A stretch of 64,000 bases of DNA from Arthrobacter_N sp051262515 (GTDB taxonomy: Bacteria; Actinomycetota; Actinomycetes; Actinomycetales; Micrococcaceae): the NCBI RefSeq assembly GCF_051262515.1, contig NZ_JBIMER010000001.1, positions 248,001 through 312,000 of the forward strand, in the 5' to 3' direction. The notes beneath the pieces are model-generated. The model saw only the letters and a list, made by a program, of their open reading frames with translations, did no database searches and was not told the origin of the DNA. Within the stretch, counting starts at the first letter, position 1. Each line of letters opens with the position of its first letter. Of the stretch, positions 38,046-46,410 are shown in pieces. The translations under genes and the position numbers were made by a program.

Positions 38046-38885
38046 ATGATGGGCGGAAACCACGCCGCGTGCGGCGCGGCGGCTTGGGTGGCGGCGACCA
38101 CCCGTTACGAGGTCCCCGTCGCCGGATGGGCCACCCGGCTTCCGGCGATGCCCGGTGCGGTCGCCGAAGCCCTGCCCGACGCCGTGACCGTGGGCTTCGG
38201 TGCGATCGAGGCCGGGCCCGCCGGCGTGCTGACCGGAGCCCTGGTGTGCGCGGGGGCGGCCCTGCTCCCGGATGCGGACCACCGCAGCGCCACCATCGCC
38301 CAGGCCCTGCCGCCCGTGTCCAATGCCCTGTGCGCCGGTCTGGGACGCGCCATGGGAGGACACCGCAAGGGGACCCATTCGCTGTTCGGGCTCGTCGCCG
38401 CCGTCGTGCTTTCGGCCTTGGTGGGGATGTCGACGTGGGAGACGCAGCGCTTCGGGACCGTCTATCCGGGAGCCGGACTCGCGACCGTCCTGCTCGCCGC
38501 CTTCGCCGCGAAGGCGTTGCGGTTCATCCCGGACTCAATGCGCAGGTTCCCGTGGCTGGTCGGCCTGGCGGCCGGGGCATCCGTGGCGCTCTACGCGCCG
38601 GAGGACCCGCGGTGGTTCGCCGCCGCCGTGGGACTCGGGGCCGCCGTGCACGTCGCGGGGGACCTCATCACCACCGGGGGAGTCGCCCTGACGTGGCCGC
38701 TGCGCGTCCGCCGCCCGCGGAAGCTGGCCCGGGTGCCCGTGCTCCGCCACGTCTGGCGGGCCAACGGAAACATCGCCGTGCCGCTGATCGGCAACGCCGG
38801 CTCGCTGCGCGAATGGATGCTGTCCGTTCCCGTGGCTGGCTACGCGCTCGCCGGACTCTGCGTCGCCGGCGCCCGGGTCCTGTGA
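38046..38885 (+). CDS. DUF457/YdjM-like membrane-bound metal-dependent hydrolase
   Basis: A 279-residue membrane protein. It begins MMGGNHAACGAAAW and carries the metal-binding motifs LLPDADHRSATIAQ and GGHRKGTHSLFG, the hallmarks of the YdjM/YbcI family, then five or more hydrophobic helices and a conserved tail with HVWRANGNIAVPLIGNAGSLREW. The biochemical role is unknown, though YdjM of E. coli is SOS-induced. ATG 38046 is preferred to the TTG at 38040 and follows a purine-rich CAGGGGG. It stands alone between the GNAT operon and the helicase. Confidence 0.83.
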   Translation: MMGGNHAACGAAAWVAATTRYEVPVAGWATRLPAMPGAVAEALPDAVTVGFGAIEAGPAGVLTGALVCAGAALLPDADHRSATIAQALPPVSNALCAGLGRAMGGHRKGTHSLFGLVAAVVLSALVGMSTWETQRFGTVYPGAGLATVLLAAFAAKALRFIPDSMRRFPWLVGLAAGASVALYAPEDPRWFAAAVGLGAAVHVAGDLITTGGVALTWPLRVRRPRKLARVPVLRHVWRANGNIAVPLIGNAGSLREWMLSVPVAGYALAGLCVAGARVL

Positions 38886-38901
38886 GACGGCGGGAGCGGC
38901 G

Positions 38902-41436
38902 CTAGCCGAGGCGCCCCACGCTCGTCACCGTGACGACGGCGGATCCTGCCTCGTCCGAGGCGGCCAGGTCGACGTGGGCGTCGATGCCCCAGTCGTTGTG
39001 ACCCGCCGGGTCCTTGAAGATCTGCCGGACGTTCCAGCGGCCCTGCGCGGGCTTGATGATCAGTAGCTGCGGCCCGCGGGCCTCGGGCCCGTCGTCGATG
39101 TCGTCGTGTTCGCCGAAGTAGTCGTCCATGGCCCCGGCCCACGCGTCCGCGTCGAAGCCGTCGTGTCCGTCCAGTTCCCCCAGGGCGACGTCCTGCTCGT
39201 TGGCGAAGAGCTTGACGCGGCGGAACATCTCGTTGCGCACCATCACGCGGAACGCGCGTTCGTTGGAGGTCAGGCGGTCCGGCTGCGGGGGCAGGATGTC
39301 CTCGGAGACGTCCCGCGGGGCCTCGCCGTTGGCCAGCTTCTCCCATTCGTCCAACAGGCTCGAATCGACCTGGCGGACCATCTCGCCCAGCCACACGATG
39401 AGGTCCTGCAGGTCCTCGCGCAACAGATCCTGGGGGACCGTCTGCCGCAACGCCTTGTAGGCGTCGGTCAGGTAGCGCAGCAGGATGCCCTCGCTGCGGG
39501 CCAGCGAGTAGAACTGCACGTACTCCCCGAAGGACATGGCGCGCTCGTACATGTCCCGCACCACCGACTTCGGGGCGAGTTCGAAGTCCCCGAGCCAGGG
39601 TGCGCCGCGGCGATACGTTTCGAAGGCCTCCCCGAGGAGCTCCGCGAGGGGCTGGGCGTAGGTAACCTCGTCCAATGCGGCCATGCGCGCCTCGTACTCC
39701 ATGCCCTCGGCCTTCATCGCGGCCACCGCCTCGCCGCGGACCTTCTTCAGCTGGCCGGAGAGCACCTGCCGCGGCTTCTCCAGCGTCGCCTCGATCACGG
39801 AGACGACGTCGAGGGCGTAGGTCGGGGACTCCCGGTCCAACAGCTCCAGGCTGGCCATGGCGAAGGGGGAGAGGGGTTGGTTCAGGGCAAAGTTCTGCTG
39901 CAGGTGGATGGTGAGCCGCAGCCGGTTGCCGTGCTCGTCGGGAGCGTCGAGGCGTTCGACGACGCCGGTGGCCAGCAGTTCCCGCAGGATGCCCAGCGCG
40001 CGGCGCATCAGGTCGCGCTGGCGGGTGGGCGGCTCGTGGTTCTCCGTGAGCAGCCGGCGCGCGGCGGCGAAGCTGTCCCCGGGCCGCTCGAGCAGGTTCA
40101 GCAGCATCGAGTGCGTCACCGCGAAGCTCGACGTCAACGGGTCGGGAACGCTCGCGACCATCTTGTCGAACGTCTTCTCGCTCCAGGACACGAAGCCCTG
40201 CGGCGGCTTCTTCTTCACGACCTGCCGGAGCTTCTTCTGGTCGTCGCCGAACTTCGCGAGCGCCTTGTCCATCGACTTCTTGTTCTCAATCGAGAACTCG
40301 GGGGCCTGCACGACGACGGTGCCCGAGGTGTCGAATCCGGCGCGGCCCGCCCGCCCTGCGATCTGGTGGAACTCCCGGGCGTTCAGCGGACGGGTGCGGA
40401 CGCCGTCGTACTTGGACAGGGCCGTTAGCATGACGGTGCGGATCGGGACGTTGATGCCGACCCCGAGCGTGTCGGTGCCGCAGATGACCTTGAGGAGCCC
40501 GGCCTGTGCGAGCTGCTCCACGAGGCGCCGGTATTTCGGCAACATCCCGGCGTGGTGGACGCCGATGCCGTGCCGGACCAGGCGGTTGAGCGTCTTGCCG
40601 AAACCGGGCGAGAACCGGAAGCCGGCGATCAGGTCGGCGATCCGGTCCTTTTCCTCGCGGGTGCAGACGTTGATGCTGGTGAGGCTCTGGGCGCGGTCGA
40701 TCGCCTCGATCTGGCTGAAGTGCACCACGTAGACCGGTGTCTGCTTCGTGGAGACGAGTTCCTCCATGGCCTCCTGCACGGGGTCCTGGGAATAGTAGTA
40801 GTGCAGCGGAATGGGACGCTCCGCATGCGAAACCGTGGTGGTGTGGCGGCCGGTGCGCAGGGTGAGCTCGTCCTCGAAACGGGTGACGTCGCCCAGGGTG
40901 GCGGACATCAGCAGGAACTGCGCCTGCGGCAGCTCGAGCAGCGGGACCTGCCACGCCCATCCGCGCTGCGGGTCCGAGTAGAAGTGGAACTCGTCCATGA
41001 CCACCGGGCCGAGATCCGCGGCGGATCCCTGCCGGAGCGCGATGTTGGCCAGGATCTCGGCGGTGCAACAGATGATGGGGGCGTCCGGGTTGACGGACGA
41101 GTCGCCGGTGACCATGCCGACGTTTTCGGCGCCGAAGATCTCGCACAGCGCGAAGAACTTCTCGGAGACCAGCGCCTTGATCGGCGCCGTGTAGTAGCTG
41201 CGCTCGCCGCGGGCCAGTGCGTGGAAGTGCGCCGCGACGGCCACGAGCGACTTGCCGGATCCCGTCGGGGTGGCCAGGACGACGTTGTTTCCCTCGACGA
41301 TCTCCATGACGGCCTCGTCCTGCGCCGGGTACAGGCCGATCCCACGGTCCTCCACCCACTGGATGAACGCGGCATAGGTGGAATCGGCGGTGGCCCCGCG
41401 CGGCGGGGCATCGGGCAGCAGTTCGGTGAGTCTCAT
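38902..41436 (-). CDS. DEAD/DEAH-box helicase with DUF3516 C-terminus
   Basis: An 844-residue Ski2-like RNA helicase typical of actinobacteria. Motifs: I ATPTGSGKSLVA; Ia TAPIKALVSEKF; II as DEFH (VVMDEFHFY) rather than DEVH; III LLMSATLGD; V TDTLGVGINVPIRTVM; VI QIAGRAGRAGFD. The C-terminal 450 residues form the DUF3516 region. The ATG at 41436 lies 10 nt after a TAGGCT box. Roles in RNA turnover or ribosome maturation are inferred from the Ski2 family. Confidence 0.9.
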   Translation of the reverse strand: MRLTELLPDAPPRGATADSTYAAFIQWVEDRGIGLYPAQDEAVMEIVEGNNVVLATPTGSGKSLVAVAAHFHALARGERSYYTAPIKALVSEKFFALCEIFGAENVGMVTGDSSVNPDAPIICCTAEILANIALRQGSAADLGPVVMDEFHFYSDPQRGWAWQVPLLELPQAQFLLMSATLGDVTRFEDELTLRTGRHTTTVSHAERPIPLHYYYSQDPVQEAMEELVSTKQTPVYVVHFSQIEAIDRAQSLTSINVCTREEKDRIADLIAGFRFSPGFGKTLNRLVRHGIGVHHAGMLPKYRRLVEQLAQAGLLKVICGTDTLGVGINVPIRTVMLTALSKYDGVRTRPLNAREFHQIAGRAGRAGFDTSGTVVVQAPEFSIENKKSMDKALAKFGDDQKKLRQVVKKKPPQGFVSWSEKTFDKMVASVPDPLTSSFAVTHSMLLNLLERPGDSFAAARRLLTENHEPPTRQRDLMRRALGILRELLATGVVERLDAPDEHGNRLRLTIHLQQNFALNQPLSPFAMASLELLDRESPTYALDVVSVIEATLEKPRQVLSGQLKKVRGEAVAAMKAEGMEYEARMAALDEVTYAQPLAELLGEAFETYRRGAPWLGDFELAPKSVVRDMYERAMSFGEYVQFYSLARSEGILLRYLTDAYKALRQTVPQDLLREDLQDLIVWLGEMVRQVDSSLLDEWEKLANGEAPRDVSEDILPPQPDRLTSNERAFRVMVRNEMFRRVKLFANEQDVALGELDGHDGFDADAWAGAMDDYFGEHDDIDDGPEARGPQLLIIKPAQGRWNVRQIFKDPAGHNDWGIDAHVDLAASDEAGSAVVTVTSVGRLG

Positions 41437-41491
41437 GGTGCTGCTAAGCCTAGCCGCCCGGCGGACACGCCCCACGAACGCCGCCCGGCCC

Positions 41492-41497
41492 TAGGCT
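41492..41497 (+). promoter_or_regulatory. -10 box of tam, leaderless arrangement
   Basis: TAGGCT ends 6 nt before the ATG at 41504. The promoter looks intact although the gene behind it is broken. Confidence 0.5.
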
Positions 41498-41503
41498 GGG
41501 GCC

Positions 41504-42291
41504 ATGGAATGGGATCCCGCCAAGTACACGGAGTTCGCCGACGACCGCAATCGCCCCTTTTTCGACCTGACGCAACGAATCCGGGCGGACCGCCCGAGGA
41601 CCGTCGTCGACATGGGCTGCGGACCGGGGAACCTCACCGCGGCGCTCGCCGAACGCTGGCCGTCGGCAAGCGTCGTCGGGCTGGACGCCTCCCTGCGGAT
41701 GGTGGATGCGGCTCGCGGCGCCCACCGGGGCGCCAACCTGGCGTTCCGACGCGTGGAGGCCACGGGCTGGACGCCCGGAAGCGACGTCGACGTGTTGGTC
41801 TCCAATGCGATGCTCCAATGGGTGCCCGACCACATGGACGTACTCGCCGGCTGACTGGACGCCCTGGAACGCGGGGCGTGGTTCGCCGCGCAGGTGCCGG
41901 GGAACTTCGATGCGCCCTCGCACCGCATCATGCGCGACCTCGCCGCTTCCCCCCGATGGGTCGGGGTGCTGGGCGGCGTGCTGCGTGGGCCGGACACGGT
42001 CGCCGAACCGTCCGAGTATCTGCGGCTCCTGCTCCGCAACGGCTTCATCGCCGACGTGTGGGAAACCACCTACCAGCAGGTCCTGCCGGGGGAGGACCCG
42101 GTACTCGAATGGGTACGCGGCACCGCCCTGCGGCCTGTGTTGGCGGCACTCGACGACGACGCGGCCTCCGACTTCCAGTGCGAATACGGCCGTCTCGTCC
42201 GCGCCGCCTACCCGGCGTTCCCGGGTCCGGGCGGCAGGCCCTTGACGCTGTTCCCCTCCGCAGGATCTTCATGGTGGGACACAAGTCCTGA
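41504..42291 (+). pseudogene. tam: trans-aconitate 2-methyltransferase, broken by two lesions
   Basis: The frame reads a typical Tam: MEWDPAKYTEFADDRNRPF, SAM motif VVDMGCGPGNLTAALAERWP, VSNAMLQWVPDH, then after the first lesion WFAAQVPGNFDAPSHRIMRDLA and later domains. Lesion 1 is a TGA at 41852-41854 (codon 117), where relatives carry Trp (GGC TGA CTG), a one-base change from TGG. Lesion 2 is a missing T near 42256: the expected RRIFMVGHKS end is present one frame over and stops at 42291. Two independent lesions argue against a single sequencing error. The enzyme would methylate trans-aconitate. It marks the left edge of the accessory island. Confidence 0.85.
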
Positions 42292-42301
42292 AGCGAATGG
42301 G

Positions 42302-42320
42302 TCGGTCGACAATCGACCGA
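42302..42320 (+). terminator. short hairpin after tam
   Basis: TCGGTCGA and TCGACCGA form an 8-bp stem with a CAA loop, 10 nt after the expected tam stop. It may be the old tam terminator or an element edge. Confidence 0.35.
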
Positions 42321-42722
42321 TTCTGACCCGGCAAGTTCTGACACGCAGGGTGGGTTCGAGCTCGGGTCACGGTCCGAACCCATAACGTGGTCCCCACATC
42401 TCGGATGCGAACTCTTTTTGATCCACTGCCGGCTGCGCCGTCGCTCCGATGCCGCGCCAGTGGGACATTCTCGGCAAGGCGAACCGCGTCCGTCCCGTTG
42501 CTGACTGAGCTGACGGGGGCAGGATTTCGTTTTCCATGCGCGGTGGGTGGCCGGTTGGACGCAGCCCGAGATCGAGGCCCTCCGGAGTGCGGGTCGCGAT
42601 GCGGAAGACTTGCTGCCCATCATTGAGGTTTGGGAACTCATTGCGATTACCTTTTACTACACCTATGACCTGGAAGAGTGTCGCCCCACCGCCCATAGCT
42701 GTCTAGGTGGGCTACACCCCAG
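42321..42722. other. no confident gene; decayed sequence at island edge
   Basis: About 400 nt with short open frames on both strands that do not resemble known proteins. The plus-strand frame around 42547-42720 (GWTQPEIEALRSAGRDAEDLL...) looks protein-like and may be a fragment of a lost gene, but it has no plausible start and no recognisable family. Confidence 0.3.
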
Positions 42723-42819
42723 CCTGACGTCAGGGACGCCTCTGAATCGTGTCAGGTTAGGATCATTTTTCGCTTCTCTGGACACAATCTGTGCAGGGTC
42801 TTAGAGTTTATCCTGACAG
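42723..42819 (+). promoter_or_regulatory. res-like site upstream of the resolvase
   Basis: Three inverted-repeat units precede the resolvase start: CCTGACGTCAGG (42723-42734); a pair GTGTC...GACAC spanning 42749-42785; and CTGTGCAGG...CCTGACAG spanning 42789-42819. The recurring half-site is close to TGTCAGG. Number, order and position match the tripartite res sites of Tn3-family elements, where resolvase binds and also represses its own gene. The exact crossover site cannot be named by eye. Confidence 0.55.
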
Positions 42820-42824
42820 TCGGG

Positions 42825-43433
42825 ATGGATCGCAGGAAAGCTGGGGGACAGGCACTGAGTCAGCGGATTGGGTACGTGCGGGTGAGCACGCTGGACCAGA
42901 ACGAGCAGCGGCAGCTCGAGGGCGAGGTCCTGGACAGGGTCTTCACGGATAAGGCCTCGGGCAAGGACGCCGAGCGTCCGCAGCTGGGGGAGATGGTCCG
43001 GTTCGCGCGCGAGGGGGACGCGGTCGTCGTGCACAGCATGGACCGCCTGGCGAGGAACCTGGATGACCTGCGCTCGGTGGTCCGGGCGCTCACCGGCAAG
43101 GGCGTGCGCGTCGAGTTCCTGAAGGAGGGTCTGGTGTTCACCGGGGAGGATTCCCCGATGGCGAACCTGATGCTCTCGGTGATGGGCGCGTTCGCGGAGT
43201 TCGAGCGCTCCCTAATCCGGGAACGCCAGCGCGAAGGGATTACCCTGGCCAAGCAGCGCGGCGCCTACCGGGGACGCAAGCGAACCCTGGACGCGGAACA
43301 GGTCGCCGAACTCGTCCGCCGCGCGGCCGCCGGCGTGCCAAAGTCCGATCTGGCCCGGGAGTACGGTCTCAGCCGGGAAACGGTGTACCAGTACCTGCGT
43401 CGTCACATCGCGGCCCAGGCCGAGTATCACTGA
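42825..43433 (+). CDS. Tn3-family serine resolvase
   Basis: A 202-residue serine recombinase. The catalytic domain has RIGYVRVSTLDQNEQRQL with the nucleophile serine, VVVHSMDRLARNLDDL, and MANLMLSVMGAFAEFERSLIRERQREGI with the E-helix. The C-terminal helix-turn-helix is VPKSDLAREYGLSRETVYQYLRRH. It is of resolvase length (about 190-200 residues), not a large integrase. No transposase tnpA is nearby, so it is either an orphan resolvase or the rest of a decayed Tn3-like element. The res-like repeats directly upstream support local action. Confidence 0.9.
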   Translation: MDRRKAGGQALSQRIGYVRVSTLDQNEQRQLEGEVLDRVFTDKASGKDAERPQLGEMVRFAREGDAVVVHSMDRLARNLDDLRSVVRALTGKGVRVEFLKEGLVFTGEDSPMANLMLSVMGAFAEFERSLIRERQREGITLAKQRGAYRGRKRTLDAEQVAELVRRAAAGVPKSDLAREYGLSRETVYQYLRRHIAAQAEYH

Positions 43434-43694
43434 ACCCATGGGCTCGCCGTCCGCCTCGTGCCATATGTCCACTGGCAGCTATTCCGCGAACGATGGCGGC
43501 GCACCCCTCTCAGCCATACTCGTTGTAGACCGTGTTTTGCGCATTGTGTTGTGAATGCGGGGAGGCGCCATGTATGTCCTTTGGCTGAGCCAGGCATGGC
43601 GAAATGAGGACAAAGGCCATCGAGGCATTGCCGGGCTTTTCTAGCAATCCAAACGCCTTCGAGAGTGCCTGCACCGCTGAGTCAACGCTATGTC
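43434..43694. other. intergenic, no gene seen
   Basis: About 260 nt of lower-GC sequence after the resolvase with no plausible coding frame, hairpin or RNA gene that I can support. Confidence 0.4.
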
Positions 43695-43723
43695 TTGACC
43701 GAAAGCATGCGGATCGTTACCTT
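43695..43723 (+). promoter_or_regulatory. promoter of the small secreted protein gene
   Basis: TTGACC (43695-43700) and TACCTT (43718-43723) with a 17-nt spacer. Transcription would start near 43730, leaving a leader of about 30 nt that contains the ribosome binding site AAGGAG. Confidence 0.65.
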
Positions 43724-43761
43724 GGCGTGATCCAATCCACACTATCAACAAGGAGCTAATC

Positions 43762-44076
43762 ATGCGTCTCTTCACGAAAGCTGCAGTAGGCACAGCGTTC
43801 GCAGGATCCTTGCTTTTCACCGGCGGAATGGCCCCGGCCATGGCCGCACCGACCGTCCAGGACGGTCTCGTGAATGTGAACGTCGGCGACATCACCATTG
43901 AGGATGCCGTGGACGTCAACGCCGCAGTTCTAGCTGCAGTGACCGCATGCGACGTCGCAGACGTTGCTGTCAACCAGATCGCCGTGCTGGCACGGGCGAT
44001 TGCCGTAGACCGTTCCGGCCAGGGCCAGACCATCTGCCGCACGGACGCGGGCAACGTCACCGTCACAAACAACTGA
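43762..44076 (+). CDS. small secreted protein of unknown function
   Basis: A 104-residue protein with a clear Sec signal peptide (basic RLFTK, hydrophobic AAVGTAFAGSLLFTGG, cleavage near AMA-AP at about residue 28). The mature part of about 76 residues begins APTVQDGLVNVNVGDITIEDAVDVN and holds two cysteines (TACDVA and TICRTD) that could form a disulfide after export. The QDGLVNVxVGDxxI...VAVDRSG...C pattern recurs in small secreted proteins of actinobacteria; I know of no assigned role. It has its own promoter, an AAGGAG ribosome site and a strong terminator, so it is a self-contained and probably well-expressed unit inside the island. Confidence 0.85.
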   Translation: MRLFTKAAVGTAFAGSLLFTGGMAPAMAAPTVQDGLVNVNVGDITIEDAVDVNAAVLAAVTACDVADVAVNQIAVLARAIAVDRSGQGQTICRTDAGNVTVTNN

Positions 44077-44083
44077 TCCACAC

Positions 44084-44132
44084 AGCACGCGTTTGCTGCG
44101 GACGCACAGAGTGTCCGCAGCAAACGCGTGCT
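44084..44132 (+). terminator. strong terminator after the secreted protein gene
   Basis: A perfect 20-bp stem (44084-44103 with 44113-44132) around a 9-nt loop begins 7 nt after the stop codon. It is the longest perfect hairpin in the window. Confidence 0.85.
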
Positions 44133-44229
44133 GGGGCATTGTTGCTGTTGGAGGGGAAGCGGTATGGCCCGGGGGAGCGGACGTATGGAACCCAGGGGAG
44201 TGATGTGCCATTCCTCTCCGAGAAGCGGG

Positions 44230-44274
44230 AGTGTCTCGACAAACCGTCTCGATACCCGCCGCCGGTTGTGAGAC
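44230..44274 (+). repeat. dispersed palindromic repeat, copy 1
   Basis: AGTGTCTCGAC (44230-44240) followed by GTCTCGATACCC...GGTTGTGAGAC (44246-44274). The core is an imperfect inverted repeat (GTCTC...GAGAC). Related copies are at 45466-45507 and 46938-46966. It lies in the roughly 300-nt gene-free stretch between the terminator at 44132 and the next gene. Confidence 0.6.
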
Positions 44275-44440
44275 GCCAGGAGTTGCAATTGGGGCACCGT
44301 CACCGGGCATCTAATCGGGCGGGGTATACGGGCGGCCGAGGCTCGGCACTGAGATGGTGAACGTTTGGAGTTTGCCTTCGCGATGAGCGACCGGCTTACG
44401 GACACGCAAATCTCGCACGCTGATACCGAGGGGATCAGAC

Positions 44441-45250
44441 GTGAAAGCGATGATCTACCGTATAACTATCGAAACCTCACTTCGATCAATACGCGCGACG
44501 TACGCCGATCTAGACGGCTGGCATGAGCGAGCTCGACGAATGCCGCCTGAGCAACCTGAGCGCGGCAGCCGACTCGCAATGGACGACTCCATCTACCCAT
44601 GGCACGCCATTAGCGAGGCAGCCCGACTTTCTTTGATGACATCGGGCGAGCATCTGCGACTAGCACGAACCGCGATCGAGGCTCGCCAGGTCTATCCCAG
44701 CGCCCACTTCACTGTGCTTCGAGGCGCTCTGGTGGGGGCAGCGCAAGCGGTATGGATCCTGGCAGCGGAAGAATCGGCAGACCGTCAAGAACGCGGACTC
44801 ACAGTGATTGATGAGATGTATCTGCAATTGCAGACTTACTACAGGGAGCTTGCGACCTCTCACTTGACAGCGGAAGAACGAACAGACCTCAGGGGCCAGG
44901 TCAACTGGTCTGAGAAGCGGCGGCTACAAGTCAAGGAAATCCGCAAAACGAAATCAAAGCTCAATCAAACCGACATCATCAAGTGGGCCCTGAACCATCG
45001 CTTCCCAGACGATCAACGACGCAGCGCGGGGAGATTGCTCTGGCGGCAAATGAGCGCAGACGCGCACGTCTTAGGGTGGTCCTTGTTTCAGCGCGGGAGT
45101 GTCGTGACTTCGGACCGTCGCTCTGGCCTCGGAGTTAGCGAGTCCGGCGGGGACCTGTCACATATCGCCGAACCATTTGTGGCTGTTCATCTTCTCCTAA
45201 AGGAGGGCTGGTCTCTATTCGACCGCCTCTGCGAGTCCCCAGCACGCTGA
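44441..45250 (+). CDS. hypothetical protein of the island
   Basis: A frame of 269 residues from GTG 44441; later in-frame ATGs, such as one near residue 47 (LAMDDSIYPWH), could be the true start. The protein is mostly helical and hydrophilic, with no signal peptide or membrane helix. Phrases such as HAISEAARLSLMTSGEHLRLARTAI and GALVGAAQAVWILA suggest a helical bundle. A basic central stretch (NWSEKRRLQVKEIRKTKSKLN) may bind nucleic acid or a partner. GC content and codon choice are more relaxed than in the core genes, in line with horizontal transfer. No family recognised. Confidence 0.6.
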   Translation: MKAMIYRITIETSLRSIRATYADLDGWHERARRMPPEQPERGSRLAMDDSIYPWHAISEAARLSLMTSGEHLRLARTAIEARQVYPSAHFTVLRGALVGAAQAVWILAAEESADRQERGLTVIDEMYLQLQTYYRELATSHLTAEERTDLRGQVNWSEKRRLQVKEIRKTKSKLNQTDIIKWALNHRFPDDQRRSAGRLLWRQMSADAHVLGWSLFQRGSVVTSDRRSGLGVSESGGDLSHIAEPFVAVHLLLKEGWSLFDRLCESPAR

Positions 45251-45465
45251 TTCCCTAACGTGCCCGCTGAGGGATCCCCAAACGGACCCCGCCATTTACC
45301 GCTGACAGAACAACGCCAAATATCGCTGGGATTCACATCCGATGAGCTTGCCCATGTTCCGCCATAAATACTGTCTCGCAACGGTGGTTGCGTACCCGAA
45401 TCCGGGCACTTGCGTGCGAGACATGGTAGCAAGACACAAGATTCAGCGCGTTTCCGGGGGGGCAA
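45251..45465. other. intergenic, no gene seen
   Basis: Gene-free sequence between the hypothetical gene and the palindromic repeat at 45466; together with the repeat and the bases up to 45549 it makes a 300-nt gap with no supportable gene. Confidence 0.4.
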
Positions 45466-45507
45466 AGTGTCTCGACGCGTTGTCTTGCAACCGGCCGGTT
45501 GCAAGAC
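45466..45507 (+). repeat. dispersed palindromic repeat, copy 2, with a perfect 26-bp palindrome
   Basis: AGTGTCTCGAC (45466-45476) is shared with copy 1. It is followed by a perfect palindrome at 45482-45507 with half-site GTCTTGCAACCGG, an altered form of the GTCTCG...GGTTG.GAGAC unit. In a transcript it would form a long hairpin. Confidence 0.6.
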
Positions 45508-45549
45508 GATAGTTTGGGCCCGTATAGCCCCATCGCGCGGGCGCTCACG

Positions 45550-46098
45550 TCAAATTTCTTGATACAGCAGAAAGTGCGCCTTCCGTCTATGCCCCGTTGG
45601 GGAACCGATCGGACGGTATCGGTGGCCATATGGATCGATGACCTGTGTGTCTTGGCGATCTCCTGGAGTCAATTTGCTACAGAATTCGTCCACACTCTTG
45701 GAGTCCCCAAAGGAATGTGTTCTCGTCCTTGACTCCACAACCCAGCTACCGGGTTGGGAAGGCCCGTCCGGGAACGAGAGGACTTCGAAGATGTCTGCCA
45801 CCAGTTGGGGACCTCTACTGAGCTTGCGTCTAAATTGAACATCGAATCCGCGTTTGTCCACGTGCTCGACCCACTGGATGGCTAGCTGGTCGGTGTCCAG
45901 TGCCTGAGGAGTCGCTTCGAGAGAGATAGACATGCCTGGCTGCCCGACGACGGTATAGACTTTGCCCGCCTCATCGAAAACCATAGAAACTTCATCGCTA
46001 TATTCGATGGCTTGGCAAAGGCTGTCCTGAGACGGAAACTGCTGAAAGTACCCATCGTCCTCAATCATCACGAACCTCATTACCATCCTCTCTGCCAA
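45550..46098 (-). CDS. hypothetical protein, possible immunity-type protein
   Basis: A 182-residue acidic soluble protein (IEDDGYFQQFPSQDSLCQAIEYSDEVSMVFDEAGKVYTVV, with LATQ-like beta-strand patterns further on). There is no signal peptide or membrane helix. It lies on the same strand as, and downstream of, the RHS gene, in a row of small genes that looks like an immunity array; that role is inference from position and size only. It begins 4 nt after the preceding minus-strand frame ends, which suggests coupling. No family recognised. Confidence 0.6.
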   Translation of the reverse strand: MAERMVMRFVMIEDDGYFQQFPSQDSLCQAIEYSDEVSMVFDEAGKVYTVVGQPGMSISLEATPQALDTDQLAIQWVEHVDKRGFDVQFRRKLSRGPQLVADIFEVLSFPDGPSQPGSWVVESRTRTHSFGDSKSVDEFCSKLTPGDRQDTQVIDPYGHRYRPIGSPTGHRRKAHFLLYQEI

Positions 46099-46101
46099 GG
46101 C

Positions 46102-46410
46102 CTATGATGTCCGATCCCAGGACGGCGGTGGTATGTCCCCGACTTCCGCCGTCTCAAAGAGGTCGTCCAGGCGTTCAAGGAGAAGGAGAGTGCGCGTGTT
46201 CTCACTTCGATCAGTGCATGGTCTTGATCTTGCCGGTTCGCCCGTATTGCGCGCCATGATAACTCCGTTCCCTACATGAACCCACTCGGGATGGCCGTCA
46301 TTGCACCCTGCGATTCGCGCCACATTAGCGTTGCGAAAATTGTCACTCCGAGGCATATGCGGACCGACGCCAGTAGCCCCCGACCTCATCCCATTCCTCG
46401 ACTTCCCCAA
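46102..46410 (-). CDS. hypothetical fragment, possibly 3' part of the preceding gene
   Basis: A 102-codon frame. The part after about residue 20 (SDNFRNANVARIAGCNDGHPEWVHVGN ... LLLLERLDDLFETAEVG) looks protein-like, while the first 20 residues lie in another frame of the neighbouring gene and look random. Joined with the neighbour by a one-base shift near 46345, it would make one protein of about 240 residues. Its stop is 3 nt before the next gene's ATG, which supports it being translated. Function unknown. Confidence 0.4.
   Translation of the reverse strand: MGKSRNGMRSGATGVGPHMPRSDNFRNANVARIAGCNDGHPEWVHVGNGVIMARNTGEPARSRPCTDRSENTRTLLLLERLDDLFETAEVGDIPPPSWDRTS

Noticed and set aside
42367..42696. 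A 109-codon minus-strand gene between tam and the resolvase
   Set aside because: No ribosome site and no known family; an overlapping plus-strand frame looks equally protein-like.
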